The notes under the pieces: generated by a model | Seen by the model: only the letters and a program-made list of their open reading frames with translations | Databases searched by the model: none | What the model was told of the DNA's origin: nothing | In this document: positions 56,256-64,000 of the stretch, piece after piece | Numbering within the stretch: the first letter of the stretch is position 1 | Layout of the letters: each line of letters begins with the position of its first letter | Made by a program: the position numbers and the translations under genes | Origin: Nemertoderma westbladi | Lineage: Eukaryota; Xenacoelomorpha; Nemertodermatida; Nemertodermatidae | Length of the DNA: 64,000 nt | Assembly (NCBI GenBank): GCA_032718475.1 | Contig: JAUCBJ010009057.1 | Location: 86,436-150,435 of the forward strand | Direction: 5' to 3'

Positions 56256-56930
56256 ATGTAAGTACCGCAAGTATTGGTGTACCATGTAAGTACCGCAAGC
56301 ATTGGTGTACCATGTAAGTACTGCAAGTGTTGGTGTATCATGTAAGTACCGCAAGTGAGTACATCAAGTATTGGTGTACCATGTAAGTACCGCAAGTGTT
56401 GGTGTATCATGTAAGTACCGCAAGTGAGTACATCAAGTATTGGTGTACCATGTAAGTACCGCAAGTATTGGTGTATCATGTAAGTACCGCAACTATTGGT
56501 GTATCATGTAAGTACCGCAAGTATTGGTGTACCATGTAAGTACCGCAAGCATTGGTGTACCATGTAAGTACCGCAAGTGTTGGTGTATCATGTAAGTACC
56601 GCAAGTGAGTACCTCAAGTATTGGTGTATCATGTAAGTACCGCAAGTATTGGTGTATCATGTAAGTACCGCAAGTGAGTACCTCAAGTATTGGTGTATCA
56701 TGTAAGTACCGCAAGTATTGGTGTATCATGTAAGTACCGCAAGTATTGGTGTATCATGTAAGTACCGCAAGTGAGTACCTCAAGTATTGGTGTATCATGT
56801 AAGTACCGCAAGTATTGGTGTATCATGTAAGTAACGCAAGTATTGGTGTATCATGTAAGTACCGCAAGTATTGGTGTACCATGTAAGTACCGCAAGTGTT
56901 GGTGTACCATGTAAGTACCGCAAGTGTTGG
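56256..56930. repeat. Satellite array, right part (675 bp), beginning with the A2 target duplication
   Basis: Same 28-bp unit and orientation as 3412-30594, including 13-bp short units. Base 56256 starts with ATGTA, the partner of 30590-30594. Variants rare in the main array occur here (AAGTGTTGG, AAGCATTGG, TAACGC). It ends at the A3 LTR. Confidence 0.95.
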
Positions 56931-58122
56931 TGTAAAAGCTTTTGTGGGATGACTGATACGTTTGCCTTTGCTGGCCAGTTCCCCCCCGGTCGCTAGAATA
57001 CTCTCAAAGGGATTTATAACTAAAATAGTGCAAGCTACCAGCTTATTGGCTGATGTGCTGTACGGAGATATCTGGGCTCAGTTTAATCGGCCAACTAGCT
57101 TAGAGAGGTTGCCTCTGCCCTGCTGTCCGTGTCGGCCAATAGAATTTGAGTGGGCGTTGATTTCGACCTATCCCAGAGCTACTGAACTGAATTTCCTATC
57201 TCTATGCTCATCCTCTGTGTTGAACGGGAGCTTCGTGGAATAAGGGTAGTTGGTATACTCGTATAGTCATTCTAGTCATATGATTCTTCATATGATTCTG
57301 TTGTTATGTTCCCATTTTTCGCCATAACACCGGCTTTTGGGAATAACTCCAGTAAAACTGCTTAAATTATCGAAAGTATAACTGTTACCTTAACTAATCA
57401 ATCTTAACTTACTTAACTCACTATTAATCATATTGTTTGTACTGTTATTTACCGTCAGTTATTAATTGTATCTATTTGTTGATGGAAACATTGCTCTTTG
57501 GATAATACGGATAAATCACCCAAATTTCCCAATTTTCTTGATACACTACAGGTTAGAGAGACAGGCTATACATAACAATTGCGATTTATATTAATGTGGT
57601 GTGTATTGAATCTAATGTTATTTAGCAGACCCTACATGAGTCAATTGCTGCTCTCTTTATGTGTGATCAAATTTACTGACGGTCGGCAGAATAGTGTGCA
57701 TGATTGTGATTGGTAACAAAGTATTTCCTAAAGAATACGCCTTATACTTTAATCATAAGCGGTATCGTTGCGTTTAGTATAAGTCCTAGTTCTGTTTAAA
57801 TAGATAGAGCGCCACGTCCTAAAGGAACTGTTAATATTTCCCGAAAGCCAATAATATCTGTCAGAAATTAATTATTAACGATCTATCGAATAATACAGTA
57901 AGTTTACACTGCAACCTTACACTGCAATAATAAAATTTAAGCAGCCGAATTCAGCCTCCCGGGTGTAGATCCATCGGGTGAATGATCGCGCATGGGCTGA
58001 CTTCGGGTAATGTTTTGTGTATTAGCATAAAATATTGTCGTATGCTAAAGGTGTTTTAATTAACTAAAAGACATATAAATTTTGGCAGGTTAAACTGCTA
58101 AAGGTCTTCAAAAGCGCGAACA
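56931..58122 (+). repeat. 5' LTR of A3 (1192 bp)
   Basis: TGTAAAAGCTTTTGTGGG at the start and GCGCGAACA at the end. It aligns with A1's LTR in the same orientation and with A2's LTRs inverted. A 93-codon frame at 56962-57243 is not conserved in the other LTRs. Confidence 0.85.
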
Positions 58123-58419
58123 GTAACAGTTAACGATCTTATTGCAGTAGGCAATAAGGTTGCAAAATACCGTAGTGACCGGTAAACCTGAACCGGTACT
58201 TCTGTAGGTCTGTAGGCCCAACTGTCCTAACCGGTACTGCTGTATAAGTACATTAGTATTATTCGATCTTGATTATTGTATACCGGTAGGTCTCGATATT
58301 AAATCGGGGATGCCTGGTTTTTATTGGGATTTTACTTAGGTCTATTTCTGTCAGTTTTATTTACTATTAGGCTAATATTGAGCAGAAGGCGTGTGACCCT
58401 GCTCAGATTGTTCAGATAA

Positions 58420-58995
58420 TTGTAGGCTGAGCTGCTGTCTGACTGTTGTTGAGTTTGGAGAGATTACGGCGTGTGTAGAGTTTGTCTGATCAAGTGCCGT
58501 TAGTAAGTTGGGGCAGCCATATGCTGTAAGGTCAATCCCCTCTTAAAGAATAAGTCGTACTACCGTGTTAGAACGCATACTAACTAACAGTTTCAGAATC
58601 TGCATATACTGTAGTTTATTTAGGCTTGATCGTGGTCTGCCGGCATTTTTGGCCTGTGTTTGTTTGTGTAGTCTGTTCAGGTACCGTAATAGTTATTACC
58701 CAAATATTTTGTAGGCTGGATTGTTGTCTAGCTATTCTTAGGCCTGAAGGGATTGCTGCGTGTGTAGAGTTTGTCTGATCAAGTGCCGTTAGTAAGTTGG
58801 GGCAGCCATATGCTGTAAGGTCAATCCCCTCTTAAAGAGTAAGTCGTACTACCGTGTTAGAACGCATACTAACTAACAGTTTCAGAATCTGCACATACTG
58901 TAGTTTGTTTAGGCTTGATAGTAGTCTGCCAGCGTTTGGTTTGTATTTTGTTTGAGTATTCTGTACGGGTAGCGTAATATTTATTATTCAGAGTT
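58420..58995. repeat. Two copies of a 289-bp repeat in the A3 leader
   Basis: GTGTGTAGAGTTTGTCTGAT at 58471 recurs at 58760. GGGGCAGCCATATGCTG, TCTTAAAGA and AACGCATACTAACTAAC recur at the same spacing. The two copies are more alike than the A2 pair. Confidence 0.85.
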
Positions 58996-59984
58996 TATGC
59001 GATTATTCGCAACATTCATGTCCCCAAGTTTATCCCTACAGTAATTGTGCTTGTTATACATACCGTTATAGTTAAATTAACCCCGGTACTACACGGGCTG
59101 CTTGGCGTAGGACAAGACTGGTGACTTTGTGCTCTGGTCACTCCAGCAGATGCCGTGGTTCTTTTAACTGTTCAAGTATATTTAACTACTGATTATTTGT
59201 TATACCGGTACTTGTACCTAATTTAGGGTTTAGTGTACAGTGCTTTCCGAAGTAATTAGTGTGTAGGCAGTATATTTGTGTTGTAAAGTGGTTGATAGGC
59301 ACATTCGTTAGCTCTATTAGCTTCTGGGTAGGAACAATCCGTGATACATAACGTAGTACCTGTAGCGATACGGTTATAGGTCGTCAGGCGGTGGTATTTT
59401 TCCTATCTGGACAACGCAGTATATTTACTACTACTTATTATTTAAATACCGTAGTACCCTGTCCGTTGTAATAACCAGAATTCTAACCCTTTGTTAGGCT
59501 GGTTTGTAGATTTCCTGTAAAATTACCCTAAAAATTTCGTACGTAATATTTTTGTTGTGTTTTAATTAGAGAATTAATCTCACCCATATCGTAAGTAATT
59601 TGTAGTATTAAGTAACTTAGGTAAATTAGAATTATCAGTTTTAGTGTCTCAATAAGTAACACTGCACTGAGAGCGCACAGCTTCTGTGTAGTGACTTCCC
59701 CAGAAATAATAACATTTATTTCAAATATTGAACAAAAACCCATTTAAACGGGTATATATCTATTATAAATCAACTCAAACGATTTATAAATAGTAGGCCT
59801 GCCATACAACAACTAGGTCTCAATATCAGTTGGACTACTGCTTAAATAACGGTAATAAAGTAAGTTAAAGTAACCAAGTAACCCTAAAATATTCAGAAAT
59901 TCAATTATTCTAAAAATAATTGACATACCGGTACTTACCATAGGCTTATTATATTTATTTCTATAAATTTGAGCTGAAATCATA

Positions 59985-60180
59985 CCGGTACTCTGTAATT
60001 AATTCTAGTTCATAATTATACTTATATATACTACGGTACTATAAGTGTAAACTGTATACCGGTATTTACGATAGGCCTATTATATATTTATATATATTTG
60101 TGCTAAAATTATATACCGGTACTCTGTGACAAATCTAGTCTGTAATAATACTTATATATATTATAAGCATACCGGTATTC
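59985..60180. repeat. Two copies of a repeat of about 110-120 bp upstream of A3 gag
   Basis: TACCGGTACTCTGT at about 59985 recurs near 60114, each followed by ATACTTATATATA and then a TACCGGTAT. Matches the pair at 53000-53225 in A2. Confidence 0.65.
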
Positions 60181-60315
60181 TAATATATTGTATATATATC
60201 ACGTTACACTGAGTAACGGTACCGGTAATAAATCGCTAGGCTTGCGGTCATACTGAATTACCAGACTTGCTTTAACTGAAACTATAGTAGTAGACATTCA
60301 ACTGTATAGCTAAAC

Positions 60316-63300
60316 ATGTCTGACACTCAGCAAAACCTGTCAGACAGTCTGATCGATACAACTATCTGTGACTCAGATAGGAGTGTGGAGCGAATAAGAA
60401 AGGAGTTCAGCTCACCTCCTACTGCAAGAAAGGTCATCCCTCCAGTAGTATCAGACCCTAGGCTAATCCACCATAGGTCCATCATAGGCACTCGGGCACA
60501 GGTCAAACGGAACCAAGAGGCAGTCGTCTCATCGCAGCAATGTCTTGGTCAAGAACATACTTCCCAGCGACCCGATAGCTCCAGCAGTTCGGATACTGTA
60601 GAGCTGACCCCCGAACACGGAGTGCAGATGGCTGATACAGTCTACTCGGACCCCCTTCTTACCCTTCCTGCTGCAGTGCTAACTACCATATTCATTGCGG
60701 TGGAGGAACATCAAGCCGACTGGGCGAGGAATAAGCAAGCGACCCAAGATAATTATGCGGGATACGCCAGGGAAGAATTGATATCTATTGTTGAATCACA
60801 ATGGAACTTTCCCGGACTCGGACTCCCGTTGGATCTGTCCGAGGCTACTTGGGAAGATATACACAGGATGGGAGTGGCTAAAGATACTATGGATCCAGCT
60901 GTTTGGAAGAGGTCGGCAGCAGGATATGTGCAGGGATTCTTCGGCTCCTTGGATCGATTGGAAGAACAACTGTTTCGACAACCTCAAGGACCTCAAGAGC
61001 AGGAAGAGCTGCTATATCAAATACGCGAAAGAACCCTACGCATACGACTAATCCTCTCAGCCTTTGAGGAAACTTCCAAAAGAAGACAGGACACGTCGCT
61101 GCAGGTTGCTGTCAAAACTTGGTTACATCGGGTAGATCTCAAAGTACAGGAAACGGCCCAGTGGAAATCCCAGCTGGCTGAGAGATCAACCTGTGAAGAA
61201 CAAACTGATGTCACCCTTTCTCAAGCGGAAAGCGAAGAGACCGCCGAGAAACCGCGAACTAGAGACGCTATCGACATTTATTTGTCCGACTATCAGCGAT
61301 TCCTAGGAGACGAAGAGTTGAGGAGACGGCTGTCTGGACTTTCCCCTAATAGTGAAGGAACCAAGCTTGTGTTGGACTCAATCGATGCCGAAATGTTAGC
61401 TGCAAACCAAGCTGAATGTGATGAAAAACTCTGCCTCACTAGAGTCCGAGAAGAACAAGTAAAGAAAGAACTGATAGAGAGAAGAAAGGTAGCAGCAGCA
61501 GCGGCGGCGGAAGCAGAAGCAGAAAGAAAAGAAGCAGAAGCCGAAAGAAAAGCAGCAGAAGCAGAAGCCGAAAGAAAGGCAAAAGCGGCAGAAGCAGAAG
61601 CCGAAAGAAAAGCGGCAGAAGCAGAAGCAGAAAGAAAAGCGGCGGAAGCCGAAAGAAAGGCAACAGTGGCAGAAGCAGAACGGAGAGCGTCTGAGGAGAC
61701 TATCCAACTAGAGTTGGAAAATCTGCAAGAGACGCAAGACAGTATAAATAAACAGTTTACTGCTAATCAGATGCAGATGATGAGAAAATCTACTCCCAAG
61801 CGCCAGGGATACACATCCTCGGAGGAAGGCGATACTACCGATCCTGAAGGCGGAGGAAATAGATCTCATCTAAGTAGGCGTAGAAAAACATCTTACCGTC
61901 GCAAATTGCCTGATTTGCCCCCAGCTGTTAGAAGACAGCTAGCTAGCACAGACTTGAGTAGTATAGAACCTACAGCCCAAAGTATTAAGGTCCAAAGACT
62001 CTCTACAATAGTTGATGAGCCTGAGATAATTAGGCCTGTCGTTCCCAAAGTCACTTCTGTGTTAGAGACCCCTGTACTTCCAGAGCTTAACTCTAAATTC
62101 CCTTTACATAGTACTACACTGCCTGTACCCGGTGGAACAGTCCAAGAGAATATCCCTGTGCAGATAGCAGAGAGAGAAATTAAAAATTTGTCTCCCGTCG
62201 TCCCGCGTCAGCCCGCTACTATGTTGGCGACTCCCGCTTCGGCGGTTGAGTGGGTGGAAGAGGGACGGCGGGGGATGAATCTCCTGCTGGGACAGATGCA
62301 GGAGACTGTCCACCAACTTAAGGGAACAGTGAGGGAAGGTAGAGCAGAGTTGCAAGAGGTGCAGCAAAGTATCGCACTAGAACGCGACAAATTAGTCAAT
62401 ATCCAAAAGGGCATACCAATACCCCCTGTAACATTGTGTCAACCTGTTAGGTCTGAAGTATTACATGCGCAAGGTGTGGAGCCTACACGCATCTATACTG
62501 CTAGTGAAGTTGAAACTCCTATAGCAAACCCTATTAAGGGTGATTATAGACCTGTTATTAATGATATTCCCTATAGACCTGATAATGATCCGAGAAATTT
62601 GTATACCGATAATTCGATATTAAATAACACGATGGCCCAAGAAAGCTTTACGCGTCAGATGGCTAGAACAGAAGCCCGCCAAGCGGTCAAAGTGGGAGAG
62701 ATCGTCAAATTCAATGGAGATGAGATGAAATGGTTACCTTTCAACGAATATTACAAAGATAGCATACAGAACTCTGTACTATCTAACGGAGAGAAACTTA
62801 GATTCCTCATCAAGTGCTTGGAAGGACCTCCCAAGTTAATGGCGTTAAAGTTTATTGGACATCCAGATGGATTAAGACAAGTTTGGGATACATTAAACAT
62901 CAGGTATGGTAACAAGGATAACATAGCTAAGTATTTGTATGCAAAATTAGTAGCCCCCCGACACTTCCTTAGTAGCGGGATTATAGAGTTTTCCGATGAA
63001 ATTCAAGAGATCTGTAGACAACTGGACTGGTTAGGTAAGTCGCATGAATATCAGAGTTCCATGGTTATTGGAGCCGTAGTCTCTACTTTACCAAAGGGTG
63101 GAGTATGTACACGCTGGGACAAGAAAGTGTTGTACATGAATGAACAACAACGACGAAGTCCTACCATGGCTGATCTCATGTCTTTCTTAGATGGTGAAGT
63201 CAAACTACAACTCATCAAGCAGTCCAGAGAGAAAACATCGGAAAATAAGGTAAGTGAGAAACCCACTTCTAGGAGAAGAGTAACACCGGTGTGTTACACT

Positions 63301-64000
63301 GACGAAGGCGAAAGCCAAGCTTCCCAAGAAGAGGACAGCGGGAAAGATACAGACCGATCTTATTATGTTGACAAAACCTCAAAGGACGTAAGTAAATACA
63401 AGGCTCGAAACAACGATAGGAGAGAACAGGTTGCCAAGACCCCTCCTCAGTCTCCTAACAGAATGCACCGAAGAAAACCCAAAGAAAAAACTAGAGTGCA
63501 TCAAGTTAATCAAGGTAAAGTGAGTAACATCAAACCTAACTGTGCGCTGTGCGACGGGACCCACCGTTTGAGTGCGTGTGCTGAATTTCTAAAGAAATCC
63601 CTTGTAGACAGACGTACAGTTGTGTGGGACAAGCGGTTATGCTATAATTGCCTCAGACCAGGACACCAACGGCGAACCTGTTACTCCGACATAAAGTGTG
63701 CAAAGTGTGGCGCGAGACATCACATCTTGTTACACAGTGAGTTCAAACGAGACAAACAGAGTCAGGTAAGTGAGCCCGAACTACATGTCCAATTTAGTGA
63801 CGTAAATGACACTGATCAAGAGTCTGAGATGGAAGGATTCTATACTGACGAATTCTCCGACGCCAATGAATCCTGTTATCTAATAAATACCGCAGTGTAT
63901 CGAGCACTTACTTACGAAAAGGACATCAACGATGAGTTTTCCCCAACTAATTTCGCCAAACAACCATCTTGGAAAGCTCCAGCTTCCAACGTAGGAATCA
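60316..64000 (+). CDS. gag: A3 Gag polyprotein, 5' part (1228 codons, runs off window)
   Basis: ATG at 60316-60318 in context AAACATGT; I followed the frame to base 64000 without a stop. Relative to A2 there are about 100 extra N-terminal residues, after which the proteins align from SDPLLTLPAAVL. A second Met at 60628 (MADT) lies at the place where the shorter A2 N-terminus begins. Other parts: an Ala/Glu/Lys/Arg coiled coil (about 393-462), the BEL-type gag core (about 780-975), and zinc motifs starting at C1076, C1109 and C1128. The window ends just before the aspartic protease. The gene would supply the particle protein of a possibly autonomous family-A element; whether its RT and integrase are intact cannot be seen. 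Confidence 0.88.
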   Translation, partial: MSDTQQNLSDSLIDTTICDSDRSVERIRKEFSSPPTARKVIPPVVSDPRLIHHRSIIGTRAQVKRNQEAVVSSQQCLGQEHTSQRPDSSSSSDTVELTPEHGVQMADTVYSDPLLTLPAAVLTTIFIAVEEHQADWARNKQATQDNYAGYAREELISIVESQWNFPGLGLPLDLSEATWEDIHRMGVAKDTMDPAVWKRSAAGYVQGFFGSLDRLEEQLFRQPQGPQEQEELLYQIRERTLRIRLILSAFEETSKRRQDTSLQVAVKTWLHRVDLKVQETAQWKSQLAERSTCEEQTDVTLSQAESEETAEKPRTRDAIDIYLSDYQRFLGDEELRRRLSGLSPNSEGTKLVLDSIDAEMLAANQAECDEKLCLTRVREEQVKKELIERRKVAAAAAAEAEAERKEAEAERKAAEAEAERKAKAAEAEAERKAAEAEAERKAAEAERKATVAEAERRASEETIQLELENLQETQDSINKQFTANQMQMMRKSTPKRQGYTSSEEGDTTDPEGGGNRSHLSRRRKTSYRRKLPDLPPAVRRQLASTDLSSIEPTAQSIKVQRLSTIVDEPEIIRPVVPKVTSVLETPVLPELNSKFPLHSTTLPVPGGTVQENIPVQIAEREIKNLSPVVPRQPATMLATPASAVEWVEEGRRGMNLLLGQMQETVHQLKGTVREGRAELQEVQQSIALERDKLVNIQKGIPIPPVTLCQPVRSEVLHAQGVEPTRIYTASEVETPIANPIKGDYRPVINDIPYRPDNDPRNLYTDNSILNNTMAQESFTRQMARTEARQAVKVGEIVKFNGDEMKWLPFNEYYKDSIQNSVLSNGEKLRFLIKCLEGPPKLMALKFIGHPDGLRQVWDTLNIRYGNKDNIAKYLYAKLVAPRHFLSSGIIEFSDEIQEICRQLDWLGKSHEYQSSMVIGAVVSTLPKGGVCTRWDKKVLYMNEQQRRSPTMADLMSFLDGEVKLQLIKQSREKTSENKVSEKPTSRRRVTPVCYTDEGESQASQEEDSGKDTDRSYYVDKTSKDVSKYKARNNDRREQVAKTPPQSPNRMHRRKPKEKTRVHQVNQGKVSNIKPNCALCDGTHRLSACAEFLKKSLVDRRTVVWDKRLCYNCLRPGHQRRTCYSDIKCAKCGARHHILLHSEFKRDKQSQVSEPELHVQFSDVNDTDQESEMEGFYTDEFSDANESCYLINTAVYRALTYEKDINDEFSPTNFAKQPSWKAPASNVGI

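Larger units (their letters stand above)
58123..60315 (+). other. A3 long 5' leader
   Basis: Starts GTAACAGTTAACG and runs 2.19 kb to the gag ATG with no credible coding frame. Rich in ACCGGT and AT-rich near gag. It is the diverged inverted counterpart of 52892-55055. Confidence 0.7.
56931..64000 (+). mobile_element. LTR retrotransposon A3 (BEL/Pao-like, family A), 5' part
   Basis: 5' LTR, long leader and the first 1228 codons of gag, running past the window. It is head-to-head with A2 across the short satellite segment. Leader and gag are clearly homologous to A2 but diverged (about three quarters identical in protein by eye), so A2 and A3 are separate insertions, not a recent palindromic duplication. 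The 5-bp flank GTTGG (56926-56930) should reappear after its 3' LTR. Confidence 0.85.

Noticed and set aside
55056-58122. A DNA transposon with long terminal inverted repeats around the short satellite block
   Set aside because: The inverted arms are the 5' LTRs of two head-to-head retrotransposons. They have TG...CA ends and purine tracts in A1/A2, and the left arm is the partner of the LTR at 30595-31794 with a matching ATGTA duplication.
58111-58140. GCGCGAACAGTAAC as a tRNA-Lys-like primer site
   Set aside because: It resembles part of such a site, but GCGCGAACA is also the end of the A1 3' LTR and closely matches the A2 3' LTR, so it belongs to the LTR.
48482-64000. A large palindrome of duplicated DNA centred near 56.6 kb
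   Set aside because: The arms differ in Gag N-terminus, pol deletion, leader and LTR at a level expected for different copies of one family. A2 pairs with its own 3' LTR, so two insertions explain it.

Overview
The window is a stretch of animal (metazoan) repeat DNA. The evidence for an animal is four LTR retrotransposon copies of the BEL/Pao type, a lineage known only from metazoans. They carry a Gag with CCHC zinc knuckles, an aspartic protease, and a pol ordered RT, RNase H, HHCC/DDE integrase. The species cannot be named from this sequence. I see no host single-copy gene, tRNA, rRNA or CRISPR.

Layout. (1) 1-3411 is the 3' end of a plus-strand family-A element (A1): a frame-broken 3' ORF, then a 1181-bp LTR. 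(2) 3412-30594 is a 27-kb array of a 28-bp satellite with 13-bp short units, kilobase-scale higher-order duplications and a 100-N assembly gap. (3) 30595-56255 is a minus-strand family-A element (A2). It has two 1200-bp LTRs with five differences between them, a 5-bp target duplication (ATGTA) made from the satellite, an intact gag-protease ORF, a deleted RT and integrase, and a broken gene X. (4) Nested in gene X of A2 is a plus-strand family-B element (32218-45663, 13.4 kb). It has 542-bp LTRs with one difference, target duplication CTGAA, a near-complete gag-pol and an extra 844-residue ORF3. (5) 56256-56930 is the continuation of the satellite on the other side of A2. (6) 56931-64000 is the 5' part of another plus-strand family-A element (A3): LTR, a 2.2-kb leader, and gag running off the window.

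How it fits together. The satellite is the original substrate. A1, A2 and A3 each abut it, A2 demonstrably inserted into it, and B later inserted into A2. The most interesting coding feature is a 3' ORF found in both families (A1 and B): a DEDD/RNase D-like exonuclease-type region, three tandem CCHC knuckles, and a shared helical C-terminal part. I do not know of this combination as a standard BEL/Pao component. In B, the gag-pol frame breaks three times, each time at a run of 9-12 G, and an in-frame TGA separates the integrase from its conserved C-terminal tail. All protein calls rest on reading motifs by eye; no database search was possible.
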